A stretch of 47,971 nucleotides of DNA from Deltaproteobacteria bacterium (lineage in GTDB: Bacteria > Desulfobacterota > Binatia > UTPRO1), in contig JAJCZP010000251.1 of the NCBI GenBank assembly GCA_029262315.1, forward strand, positions 1 through 47,971, read 5' to 3'. The position numbers and the translations under genes are program-made. Below, piece by piece: positions 7,412 through 17,444 of this stretch. The stretch's first letter is position 1. The number at the start of each line of letters is the position of its first letter. Below the pieces are notes generated by a model. The model saw only the letters and a program-made list of their open reading frames with translations, had not been told where the DNA came from and searched no databases.

Positions 7412-8171
7412 GCTCGAAGAGCGCTTCCTTCGCGCGCTGCAGCGCCCGCATGGATCGCCGCCGGACGCCGAGGTCGTCCGTATCGTCGAGAGCCGGGCGC
7501 CGCTCGACAGTGCGGCGCGGATCGACATCTACGCGCACATGTACTGTTCGCGTATCATCGGCTCGTTGTTGGAGGACTTCCCCGCCGTATCGCGCGTGCT
7601 CGGCGCCGACGCCTTCGATGCGCTCGCCCATGCCTACCTTGCGGCCCACCCCTCCACGCACGCGTCTCTGCGCCATGCCGGAGCGCATTTGCCGGCGTTT
7701 CTCGCGGAGCTTCCCGCGGACGAGGTACCTCGATTCGTCCCCGATCTGGCGCGCCTCGAATGGGCCCAGCTCGAGGTGTTCGACGCCGCGGACTGCACGC
7801 TGCTGACCCTTGCCGACTTGCAGGCGATCGCGCCGGAGGAATGGAGCACGCTGCGGCTGCGTCTGGCGCCCGCGGTGCGGGTCCTCGCGGTGGCCTGGCC
7901 AGTCCATGCCTACGCCGATGGCGCGGTGGACGTGCCGCCACCGCAGCCCGCCGAGACCACCCTGCGGGTCTGGCGTAAGGGCTTCGGCGTGTTCGTTTCG
8001 GCGCCGGACGAGATCGAGCGTCGCGGGTTGCGCGTACTGCAGGCAGGGCGATCGTTCGGTGCGCTCTGCGAGGAATTGGCGAAGACGCTCGACGACCAGT
8101 CCGCCGCGGAAACCGCGGCAGGGCTCGTCGTACGCTGGATCGAGGACGAGCTTCTTGCTCGTGAGGAGTGA
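7380..8171 (+). CDS. bufC: BufC-like DUF2063 partner protein of the MNIO
   Basis: A 263-residue protein from GTG 7380 (ATG 7395 also fits, MRDLRELEERF), overlapping the end of bufB. The N-terminal DUF2063 domain (about 5-100) shows RIDIYAHMYCSRIIGSLLEDFPAVSRVLG and ends in AGAHLPAFL. The C-terminal part is variable, as in other BufC proteins, with LRVLQAGRSFGALCEELAKTL like the tail of the family. DUF2063 proteins bind the precursor leader and present it to the MNIO. Overlap with bufB implies coupled translation and a BufB-BufC complex in the cytoplasm. Confidence 0.85.
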   Translation: MHEAPMRDLRELEERFLRALQRPHGSPPDAEVVRIVESRAPLDSAARIDIYAHMYCSRIIGSLLEDFPAVSRVLGADAFDALAHAYLAAHPSTHASLRHAGAHLPAFLAELPADEVPRFVPDLARLEWAQLEVFDAADCTLLTLADLQAIAPEEWSTLRLRLAPAVRVLAVAWPVHAYADGAVDVPPPQPAETTLRVWRKGFGVFVSAPDEIERRGLRVLQAGRSFGALCEELAKTLDDQSAAETAAGLVVRWIEDELLAREE

Positions 8172-8174
8172 GCG

Positions 8175-8933
8175 ATGCGGATGCGAGCGATCGTGGCAGG
8201 TGTAGTGATGATGATGGCGCCGCTGGTGGCACACGCGGAGGCGGCGTTCGACCACACGGCTTGGGATGGGCTGCTGAAGCGCTACGTCGCCACCGACGGG
8301 CGTGTGGCCTATCGTGATCTTGCCGCCCACGATCAGAAGACGCTGGACGCCTACCTGGGGCGACTGGCGTCGGCGGAGATTGGCGGCGCGACGACGAAAG
8401 CGACGCAGGCGTTTTGGATCAACGCGTACAACGCCGGCATCGTCTCGGCTGTTCTCCAGGGGTATACGGCCGAGAACATTCTGCGCCGGCGGTCGATCTT
8501 TCGCAGCTTCAGCTTCGTCGTGGCGGGCACGTCTCGGACGCTCGATGCGATCGAGCACGAGATTCTCCGGCCCCGATTCAAAGATCCGCGAACGCATTTC
8601 GCGTTGGTCTGTGCGTCGTCCAGCTGTCCGAAGCTTCGGCGCGGGGCGTACACGGGGACGAGTCTCGACGCGGCGCTGGACGAAGAGGCGCGGCGCTTCG
8701 TGAACGATCGAACTCGAAACACCATCGACGCGAGTAGCCCGAGTGTCGCGTTATCCGCCATTTTCGAATGGTTCGCGGACGACTTCGTGGCCGATGCCGG
8801 CTCCGTGCGGGCGTTCGTCGCGCGCCACCTCGGCGACGAAGCGCACCGGGCCGTCGTGCGGGATTCGGGGACGCCGATCACCTACCTCGACTACGACTGG
8901 ACCTTGAACGCCCAGCCCGGCCAGCGGCCCTGA
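8175..8933 (+). CDS. Exported DUF547 domain protein
   Basis: A 252-residue protein with a signal peptide ending in AHA-EAAF (about residues 1-22) and a ribosome-binding GAGGAG just upstream. The mature part is a DUF547 domain: [20 protein letters not shown] at the N-terminus, then AFWINAYNA and the segment [17 protein letters not shown]. The strictly placed His and Cys residues in that segment recall papain/transglutaminase-like folds, but no activity is established for the family. It starts 3 bases after bufC, so it belongs to the bufferin operon, in the place often held by a DoxX membrane protein (BufD/GigD). A role in periplasmic handling of the peptide is a guess. Confidence 0.85.
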   Translation: MRMRAIVAGVVMMMAPLVAHAEAAFDHTAWDGLLKRYVATDGRVAYRDLAAHDQKTLDAYLGRLASAEIGGATTKATQAFWINAYNAGIVSAVLQGYTAENILRRRSIFRSFSFVVAGTSRTLDAIEHEILRPRFKDPRTHFALVCASSSCPKLRRGAYTGTSLDAALDEEARRFVNDRTRNTIDASSPSVALSAIFEWFADDFVADAGSVRAFVARHLGDEAHRAVVRDSGTPITYLDYDWTLNAQPGQRP

Positions 8934-8973
8934 CGATCGCCGTGCGGTCGTACCCGTGACGGTCGCGGTCCGC

Positions 8974-8979
8974 TATAGT
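8974..8979 (+). promoter_or_regulatory. Candidate -10 box (TATAGT) before the DUF255 gene
   Basis: TATAGT matches the sigma-70 -10 consensus at five of six positions and ends six bases before GTG 8986. No good -35 is seen at 16-18 bases upstream, so the call rests on the -10 and its spacing to the start codon. If real, the DUF255 gene has a leaderless promoter of its own as well as readthrough from the buf operon. Confidence 0.3.
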
Positions 8980-8985
8980 CCCCGG

Positions 8986-11316
8986 GTGGAGCATCCTCAG
9001 CTACGGCGGGTCGGGGTGGTGCTGGTAGTAGTTGCGGCTCTCGGAGGCGCGTGCGCGGCGCCCGGCACGGCTCTGCCGCCACCCAGTGAGCAGCTGCCCG
9101 GGGCCGAGGAGCATGCGCCGGCGCTCCAGGAGCAGCTGCGGGCCGCGGTCGCGGCCAAGGGCGCGAGGTACAAGCCGCGGACACGTCACCTCCGACCCGA
9201 TGGGACAGCGCGCTACACGAATCGCTTGATGCTCCGTCCCAGCCCGTACCTTTTACAGCACGCCCACAACCCGGTGAATTGGTTCCCGTGGGGGGATGCG
9301 GCGTTCGAGCGTGCCCGCGCCGAAGGGAAGCCGGTGCTGCTGAGCGTTGGGTATTCCACCTGTCACTGGTGTCATGTGATGGAGGAGGAATCGTTCGAGG
9401 ACGAGGAGATCGCCCGCTATCTGAACGAGCACTACGTCGCGATCAAGGTCGATCGGGAGGAGCAGCCCGACGTCGACGACAGCTACATGCAGGCGGTACG
9501 ATTGCTGACGCGCGGCGGTGGCGGTTGGCCCATGACCGTTTGGTTGACGCCGGACCGCCAGCCGTTCTTTGGAGGGACCTACTTTCCCGCTCGCGATGGC
9601 GAGCGCGGCTCCCGCGTCGGCTTCCTGTCGTTGTTGGGACGCCTGCGCGCGGCGTACGACGAGGATCCCGAAGGCGTTGCCCAGCGCGCCGCGGAGGTGA
9701 CCGAGCGCATCCGCCGATTGGCGCGGCAGGTCAGCGCGCCGTCGCTCCCGCCGCCGAGCATTCTTGGTACGGCCGTGGAGCAGTATCGGGGGCGCTTCGA
9801 CGCGCGCCATGGGGGCTTTGGTCGGGCACCCAAATTCCCCGTGCCTGCCGGCCTCGCGTACCTGCTGCGGTACCACCGACGAAGCGGCGATGCCGGCGTC
9901 CTGGGGATGGTCGTGCGCACGCTCGAGGGCATGGCGCGCGGCGGGATGTACGACCAGATCGGTGGTGGCTTCCACCGCTATTCCACGGACGAGCGATGGC
10001 TGGTGCCGCACTTCGAGAAGATGCTCTACGACAACGCGCAGCTGGTGAGCGTGTATCTCGAGGCCTATCAGGTCACGCGCGCCGACGAGTTCGTGCGCGT
10101 CGTTCGCGAGACACTGGACTATCTCCGCCGCGACATGCGTGCGCCGGGAGGTGGCTTCTACGCGGCCAGCGACGCCGATAGTGAAGGTGAGGAGGGGACG
10201 TTCTTCGTCTGGACACCCGACGAGATCGCGGCGGCGCTCGCACCCGCCGCCACCAGTGTGGTGCTGGCGCACTACGGCGTGACCGATGCCGGCAACTTCG
10301 AAGGCAAGAACATTCTGCACGTGGCACGACCGCTCGAGACCGTGGCGACCGAACTCGGCTCCGACCCTACGAGCGCGCGTGCGCTCCTGGACGAGGCGCG
10401 GCAGACGCTCCGCACGACTCGTGCCTCGCGCGTGCCGCCGCTGGTCGACACCAAGGTCTTGACCGGATGGAACGGCCTTGCGATCTCGGCTTTTGCTCGC
10501 GCAGGCGCCGTCCTGGAGGTGCCGGAGTACGTCGAGGAGGCACGCCAGGCTGCGGAATTCATCTGGACCGAGATGCGCCCGGGAGGTGTGCTGAAGCGGA
10601 GCTACGCCGCCGGCAGCGCGTATCAGGACGCGTTTCTCGATGACTACGCGTTCCTGGCCGCCGGACTGCTCGACCTCTTCGAGGCCACGTCGGACCTCCG
10701 CTGGCTGCGGGCGGCCGTCGAACTCCATGCGAGCCTGGCTGGTCGTTTCTGGGACGAGGCGGGTGGCGGTTTCTTCATGACCCCAGCCGGGGCCGGTGAT
10801 GGCCTGGCACGTGAGAAGCCCGACTACGACGGGGCCGTGCCGTCGGGGAACGCGGTCGCGGCGGAGAACCTGCTCCGGCTTGCCGAGTTTACTGGGGAGC
10901 CACGCTATCGAGCCATGGCGGAGGCCACGATCCGGGCTCTGGGAACGGCGCTGGCGCGGAGTCCGACCAGTGCGCCGCGGCTCCTAGCGGCGTTCGAGTT
11001 CGCCGTGGACCGCCCCCGGGAGATCGTCATCGTGCATCCGGGCGCCGGGGCCGACGCGCGTGCGGCGGAACTCCTGAGGACGGTCCACGCCGCCTTCCTT
11101 CCCAATCGGATGCTGGCGGTCGTCGGGGAAGGGGCGGATCTGGCCGGACAGCAGAAGCTGATTCCCCTGCTTGCTGAGAAACGTGCCCTCAAGGGGGCCA
11201 CGACGGCGTACGTCTGTGAGGAGGGGGTCTGCGAGCTTCCAACCTCGCAGCCGGAGGTTCTTGCCCGGCAGCTTGCAAAGGCGCACGCGTTACCGGAAGA
11301 GAAGCCTGCAGAATGA
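8986..11316 (+). CDS. DUF255/thioredoxin-fold lipoprotein (YyaL/SPATA20 family)
   Basis: A 776-residue protein from GTG 8986; the frame is open to GTG 8956. From 8986 the N-terminus is a lipoprotein signal with LGGAC, unusual for this mostly cytoplasmic family. A thioredoxin-like DUF255 domain follows with [13 protein letters not shown] and the redox pair CHWC ([15 protein letters not shown]). The rest is an (alpha/alpha)6-barrel like N-acyl-glucosamine epimerases, with [25 protein letters not shown] and [11 protein letters not shown]. Length and motifs are complete. The biochemical role is not established; placed after bufABC-DUF547 it might reduce or present thiols outside the cytoplasm. 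Confidence 0.88.
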   Translation: MEHPQLRRVGVVLVVVAALGGACAAPGTALPPPSEQLPGAEEHAPALQEQLRAAVAAKGARYKPRTRHLRPDGTARYTNRLMLRPSPYLLQHAHNPVNWFPWGDAAFERARAEGKPVLLSVGYSTCHWCHVMEEESFEDEEIARYLNEHYVAIKVDREEQPDVDDSYMQAVRLLTRGGGGWPMTVWLTPDRQPFFGGTYFPARDGERGSRVGFLSLLGRLRAAYDEDPEGVAQRAAEVTERIRRLARQVSAPSLPPPSILGTAVEQYRGRFDARHGGFGRAPKFPVPAGLAYLLRYHRRSGDAGVLGMVVRTLEGMARGGMYDQIGGGFHRYSTDERWLVPHFEKMLYDNAQLVSVYLEAYQVTRADEFVRVVRETLDYLRRDMRAPGGGFYAASDADSEGEEGTFFVWTPDEIAAALAPAATSVVLAHYGVTDAGNFEGKNILHVARPLETVATELGSDPTSARALLDEARQTLRTTRASRVPPLVDTKVLTGWNGLAISAFARAGAVLEVPEYVEEARQAAEFIWTEMRPGGVLKRSYAAGSAYQDAFLDDYAFLAAGLLDLFEATSDLRWLRAAVELHASLAGRFWDEAGGGFFMTPAGAGDGLAREKPDYDGAVPSGNAVAAENLLRLAEFTGEPRYRAMAEATIRALGTALARSPTSAPRLLAAFEFAVDRPREIVIVHPGAGADARAAELLRTVHAAFLPNRMLAVVGEGADLAGQQKLIPLLAEKRALKGATTAYVCEEGVCELPTSQPEVLARQLAKAHALPEEKPAE

Positions 11317-11341
11317 CCGGGGGCCCGGTACGTGGAAGGAG

Positions 11342-13371
<2,030 letters not shown>

Positions 13372-13375
<4 letters not shown>

Positions 13376-13845
13376 TCATCGCGGTTGGGTGCGACCACGC
13401 CGGCTTTCCCCTCAAGGCGCGTGTGATTGCCGAGATCGAGCGCGCTGGGCATACGGTGGTCGATTGCGGCGCCTATGACCGAACGCCGTCGGACTATCCC
13501 GATTCGGCCCGGGCGGTTGGTGAGACGGTCGTTCGGGGTGAAGCGACCCGTGGCATCCTGGTGTGCGGGAGCGGTGTTGGCGCGTCGGTAGCGGCCAACA
13601 AGATCCCGGGGATTCGGGCCGCGCTTTGTGTCGATACCTTCTCGGCCCGCCAAGGCGTCGAGGACGACGACCTGAACGTTCTCTGTCTCGGCGAACGCGT
13701 GGTTGGTGCCGAGGTTGCGGCGGATGCGATCCGCGCCTTCCTCGGGGCGACGTTCTCCGACGCGGAGCGCCACCGGCGCCGCGTCGGGAAGATCAACGCC
13801 ATCGAAGCCGACGCCCGCCGCGGCGTGTACGACCCCCCGCGGTAG
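13372..13845 (+). CDS. rpiB: Ribose 5-phosphate isomerase B
   Basis: A 157-residue RpiB/LacAB-family isomerase interconverting ribose 5-phosphate and ribulose 5-phosphate. The N-terminus [14 protein letters not shown] holds the phosphate-binding Asp-His. [27 protein letters not shown] carries the catalytic cysteine and the anion-hole GSGxGxS loop. The C-terminal helix region [14 protein letters not shown] is typical of the family. Its ATG overlaps the transketolase stop (ATGA), so the two pentose-phosphate enzymes are translationally coupled. Confidence 0.94.
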
Positions 13846-13853
13846 CGAGCCAG

Positions 13854-13886
13854 CCTACGGCGTAGGTAGCGACCCTACGGCGTAGG
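13854..13886. repeat. Two copies of a 13-base palindrome after rpiB
   Basis: CCTACGGCGTAGG occurs at 13854-13866 and again at 13874-13886, each a 6-bp inverted repeat around one base, 20 bases apart. A partial GCCGTAGG follows near 13920. They sit between the ends of convergent rpiB and the small orphan gene and could act as paired operator sites or as weak bidirectional hairpins. No T-tract follows. Confidence 0.6.
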
Positions 13887-13901
13887 ACATCCCACGGTAG
13901 C

Positions 13902-14240
13902 TTACGCGGCGGCGCGCCGTAGGCGGTAGCCGGATTGCTGCAGGCGCGGATCGAGTACCTGCGTATCCTCGTAGGGTGCGTTGGCGTCACGCCATCGCGT
14001 CAGTCCCTGACGGATGCTGTCGGGATCGAGATCGAGGATGTGGCAGGCGTTCTCGAACGAGAAGATCCAAGGCTGATCGCGTTCCGCGAACCACTCGCAG
14101 GTTTCCCAGAAGAGCCGCCGGCCCCGCCGGTTGGTGGCGTAGGCATAGCGCTGATAGCTCCGCACGGCTTCCTCGACGATGGCGAGCACGAGGCGTCGCT
14201 CGCGCTCGACCGGTAGTTTGTAGGCGTCTTCCAGAATCAT
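13902..14240 (-). CDS. Orphan small protein, paralog of the one at 25918-26397
   Basis: A 112-residue soluble protein of unknown function. ATG 14240 is chosen because AAGGAG lies five bases upstream; the frame extends to ATG 14297. A helical N-terminal half contains LVLAIVEEAVRSYQRYAYA, then RRLFWETCEWFAERDQPWIFSFENACHILDLDPDSIRQGLTRW and a basic tail. The same order of features appears in the second copy after ihfA, clearly homologous but diverged. The FSFENxCxxLxxDPDxxRxxLxRW block looks like a compact helical module with HTH-like spacing, so nucleic-acid binding is possible. There is no signal peptide. Confidence 0.75.
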   Translation of the reverse strand: MILEDAYKLPVERERRLVLAIVEEAVRSYQRYAYATNRRGRRLFWETCEWFAERDQPWIFSFENACHILDLDPDSIRQGLTRWRDANAPYEDTQVLDPRLQQSGYRLRRAAA

Positions 14241-14477
14241 GATTTCTCCTTGTCCCTCAGCCAATACCTCGGAGGCCTCGTTTCCTCGGCTCTTCATGGC
14301 AGCCTATTGAGCAACTAGGGTGCCATCGGTGGCGATCCGGAAAATAAGGGTTTAGGCGGGGCGGTTCGAGGCTCGGCTGTGCTGCGGGCACGGCCATTGT
14401 TGGGAAATCAGGCGTGAATTCAGGGGGTTGATTCCGTTGGGGCAGAAGCGCACGCCACTGGGGCAGAAAGCCTCACT

Positions 14478-15806
14478 TCATCGGAGGCCGTAGCGGCTCA
14501 GCATGCGGTAGAGCGAGCGGCGATCGACGCCGAGGATGGTGGCCGCGCGGGAGATGTTGCCGTTCGTATCGTTGAGGACGTGGACCAGATAGCGGCGTTT
14601 GACCTCTTCGAGGGTCGGCTGGTCCCGATACAGGTCGACCTCGAGCGTGGAGCGAAGTTCGGGCGCCAGATCATCGGGCGTCAGCACCTGGGTGCTGACC
14701 AGAGCCATCGCGCGCTCGATACAGTGCTCGAGTTCTCGGATGTTCCCGGGCCACGGATAGTCGTGCAGCAGCGTCATGGCCTCGGGACTGATGACGGGCG
14801 TGGGTTTTCCGTTCTGCTCGGCGTAGTGGCGCAAGAAGTGTTCGGCCAGGAGCGGAATGTCTTCGCGCCGATCGCGCAGCGGGGGGAGGGGGATGGTCAC
14901 GACCTTGAGGCGGTAGAACAGGTCCTCGCGGAACTGGTTCTCCTGGACCAACTGCTCGAGATTCCGGTTGGTCGCGGCGACGACGCGGACGTCGACCTTG
15001 ATCCATTCCTGGCTACCCACCCGCTTGATCTCGTATTCTTGGAGCACGCGCAGCAGCTTCGCCTGCATGGGCGGACCGATGTCGCCGATCTCGTCGAGGA
15101 AGATTGTGCCGCCGGCCGCTTCCTCGAAGAGCCCTTTCTTTTCCCCGACGGCCCCGGTAAACGCGCCCCGCACGTATCCGAAGAGCTCGCTTTCGAGGAG
15201 CGTGTCGGTCAAGGCACCGCAGTCGACGGCAACGAAACGATTCGCAGGTCTACCGCTGTGGCGGTGCAGCGCCGCGGCGATGAGTTCCTTCCCGGTGCCG
15301 CTCTCGCCGAGGACGAGGACCGTGCTCTTGGACGCCGCCACCCGCGCCACCGTCTTGTAGACTTCCACCATGGCCGGGCTTCGCCCGACGACGGCTTGCT
15401 GTTCGGTGGCGGCGCGGTCGACCTCGTTGTGCGAGGCCACGCCCTGTCGCTCCGCGAGCGCCCGCCGGACCGTCGACTTGATCTCGTCGATGTTCATCGG
15501 CTTGCTGACGTAGTCGAAGGCGCCGTGGCGAACCGCGTCGACGGCGGTCTCGACGGAGCCGAACGCGGTCATGACGATGACCTGGATATCCGGTTGCCGC
15601 GCCTTCAGGGCGCGCGTGACGGCGATCCCGTCCATCTCCGGCATGCGGATATCGGTCACAGCCAGGTCGAACTGGTCATGCGCGGCACGTTCGAGGGCTG
15701 TCGGGCCACTATCGCACGCCACGACCTCGTAGCCTTCGCCCTGCAGCACCTCGGTCAGGAGTTCCCGCGTGACCGCATCGTCGTCGATGACTAGGAGTTG
15801 CGGCAT
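14478..15806 (-). CDS. NtrC-family sigma-54-dependent response regulator
   Basis: A 442-residue regulator. The receiver domain (1-120) has the acidic pair at 8-10, phospho-acceptor Asp52 (VTDIRMPEMDG) and Lys102. The AAA+ domain (about 140-370) has Walker A GESGTGKE (167-174), an intact sigma-54 contact loop GAFTGA (214-219) and Walker B FLDEIGD (236-242). The C-terminal Fis-type HTH is GNISRAATILGVDRRSLYRMLSRY. It should activate sigma-54 promoters when phosphorylated by the kinase upstream, whose stop it overlaps in TGATG. One clear sigma-54 promoter match lies in this window at 46179-46195. The signal sensed is unknown. Confidence 0.95.
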   Translation of the reverse strand: MPQLLVIDDDAVTRELLTEVLQGEGYEVVACDSGPTALERAAHDQFDLAVTDIRMPEMDGIAVTRALKARQPDIQVIVMTAFGSVETAVDAVRHGAFDYVSKPMNIDEIKSTVRRALAERQGVASHNEVDRAATEQQAVVGRSPAMVEVYKTVARVAASKSTVLVLGESGTGKELIAAALHRHSGRPANRFVAVDCGALTDTLLESELFGYVRGAFTGAVGEKKGLFEEAAGGTIFLDEIGDIGPPMQAKLLRVLQEYEIKRVGSQEWIKVDVRVVAATNRNLEQLVQENQFREDLFYRLKVVTIPLPPLRDRREDIPLLAEHFLRHYAEQNGKPTPVISPEAMTLLHDYPWPGNIRELEHCIERAMALVSTQVLTPDDLAPELRSTLEVDLYRDQPTLEEVKRRYLVHVLNDTNGNISRAATILGVDRRSLYRMLSRYGLR

Positions 15807-17401
15807 CAGGTGTCCTCGGCTCCGATGATGATCTCGACGGTCGTTCCCTGGTCGGGCGTGCTGTCGACGTGGACACTCCCGTCGTGCGCGCGCGCGATGT
15901 CCTGCGTGATCGACAGGCCGAGGCCTGTGCCCTGACCAACCCGTTTGGTGGTGTAGAAGGGCTGAAAGATGCGTTCGAGGTCTTCGGGCGCGATGCCCTT
16001 GCCGTCGTCGATGACCCGCACGCGCAATCCCGGGGGCCGGCCTGGCGGGCCCCCGTTGGTGGGCACGGCCTCGGCGGAGACCGTGATGTGCCCGCCCTCG
16101 TCGAGCGCATCGATCGCGTTGGTGAGGAGGTTCAGCAGCACCTGCTGCAGGCCGTGCGGATCGGCCGATACTGTTTCCGGGGCGTCATCGAGCGCGCGGG
16201 CGACGGTGATGCCCTTCGCGTTCACCATGGGCGCGACGAGAGCAAGGGTGTCGGCGATCAGCGGGGCCACGGCGATCGGACGGCGCTCGACGGTCGGCGT
16301 CCGGGTCTGGTCGAGCGCGTTGCGGATCGCTTCGCTCATGACCCGGACCTGCGACTCGATGATGTCGAGCTTCTCCCGACCATCCTGCGTCGAGACCTCC
16401 TTCTTCAGGAGCTGCGTATACCCGAGCACCGAGTTGAGCGGCGTGCCGAGCTCGTGCGCGATCGCCGCGGTCATCTGACCGAGTGCGGCGAGGCGCTCGG
16501 CGCGGCGCAGCTGGTGCTGGACGTGCCACAGCTGCTCGTTGATGCGCTGCAGCTCCACGTTGTTGGCGGCGAGATCCTTGGTGGCGGCTCCGACACGGCT
16601 TTCGAGTTCGTCGTTGAACTGGCTCAAGCGGGCGACGAGCTCGCGATTCTCGCGATCCGACGTGGCGATGGTTTCCAGCATCCGATTGAAGTGGTCGCCG
16701 AGCTCCTGGAGCTCGGTGCCGGTACGAAGGTGCACGCGGGCGTCGAGGCGGCCGGAGCGCGCCGCGTTCATCGCCTCGACCAAGAGGCTGATCGGTCGCG
16801 CGATCGTGCGCGTCAGAATCAGGCCGAGCAAGGCGGCGATCGCAAGCACGGAGATCAGCGTCAACATCAAGGCGCGCTGTGCGCGTTGGGCGGCCAAGCG
16901 TTCGACTTCGGCCAGGGAGGCCTTGACGCGAATCGCCCCGATGACCCGGCGCCCGAGATGGAACGGCGCGACCGCCAGCCCGAGGTGCGAGCCGCCGGGA
17001 AGGAGCTGCCAGATCGGTTGGTCGAGCTCCATTGCCAAGCGGTCGAGCGCGATGGGTTCTGCCTTCGTCGCACGTCCGCGGGCGCCGAGCAGACGCCACT
17101 CGTTGCGGACCGAAATGAGAATTTCGATATCGGCGACGTTGCGGTGTGTGCGCGCGAGATCCGCCAGGCGATGGTGAAAGTAGCGCAGATCGGTACGGCC
17201 CCAGAGGGACCCGAGGACGATGTCGATCTCTTTCGCCAGCCCGAGCGCACGTTCCTGGACGTTGCGTTCCGCGAGACGCGTCGACAGCCGGATCTCGACG
17301 GCGGTCGCGCCTGCGACGACGCAGATCACGGACACGACGAGCAAGGCGATCAGTCGCACGCGCAGCGAGCGCCAGGGAATGAGAGGCATCGACGCCATCA
17401 T
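15806..17401 (-). CDS. Membrane sensor histidine kinase
   Basis: A 531-residue kinase. TM1 (about 17-34) and TM2 (about 179-197) bound a periplasmic sensor of some 140 residues with no recognisable named fold. A HAMP linker (about 198-250) and a coiled coil precede the H box AIAHELGTPLNSVLGYTQ (phospho-His316). The ATPase domain carries NLLTNAIDAL (N box), DDGKGIAPEDLERIFQPFYTTK and GTGLGLSI. It is the cognate kinase of the NtrC-type regulator directly downstream. It starts 43 bases after the peptidase gene, so all three may be one operon. Confidence 0.94.
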   Translation of the reverse strand: MMASMPLIPWRSLRVRLIALLVVSVICVVAGATAVEIRLSTRLAERNVQERALGLAKEIDIVLGSLWGRTDLRYFHHRLADLARTHRNVADIEILISVRNEWRLLGARGRATKAEPIALDRLAMELDQPIWQLLPGGSHLGLAVAPFHLGRRVIGAIRVKASLAEVERLAAQRAQRALMLTLISVLAIAALLGLILTRTIARPISLLVEAMNAARSGRLDARVHLRTGTELQELGDHFNRMLETIATSDRENRELVARLSQFNDELESRVGAATKDLAANNVELQRINEQLWHVQHQLRRAERLAALGQMTAAIAHELGTPLNSVLGYTQLLKKEVSTQDGREKLDIIESQVRVMSEAIRNALDQTRTPTVERRPIAVAPLIADTLALVAPMVNAKGITVARALDDAPETVSADPHGLQQVLLNLLTNAIDALDEGGHITVSAEAVPTNGGPPGRPPGLRVRVIDDGKGIAPEDLERIFQPFYTTKRVGQGTGLGLSITQDIARAHDGSVHVDSTPDQGTTVEIIIGAEDT

Positions 17402-17444
17402 ACCGGCTCCGGGTGATCCCGATAAGCCAGGGAGGGGAGGTGCC

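Noticed and set aside
7107..8597. Minus-strand frame of 496 codons over bufB, bufC and the DUF547 gene
   Set aside because: Arg-rich antisense shadow caused by high GC content; the plus-strand genes have clear families.
15869..17416. Plus-strand frame of 515 codons over the histidine kinase
   Set aside because: Antisense of a complete kinase; no domain recognised.
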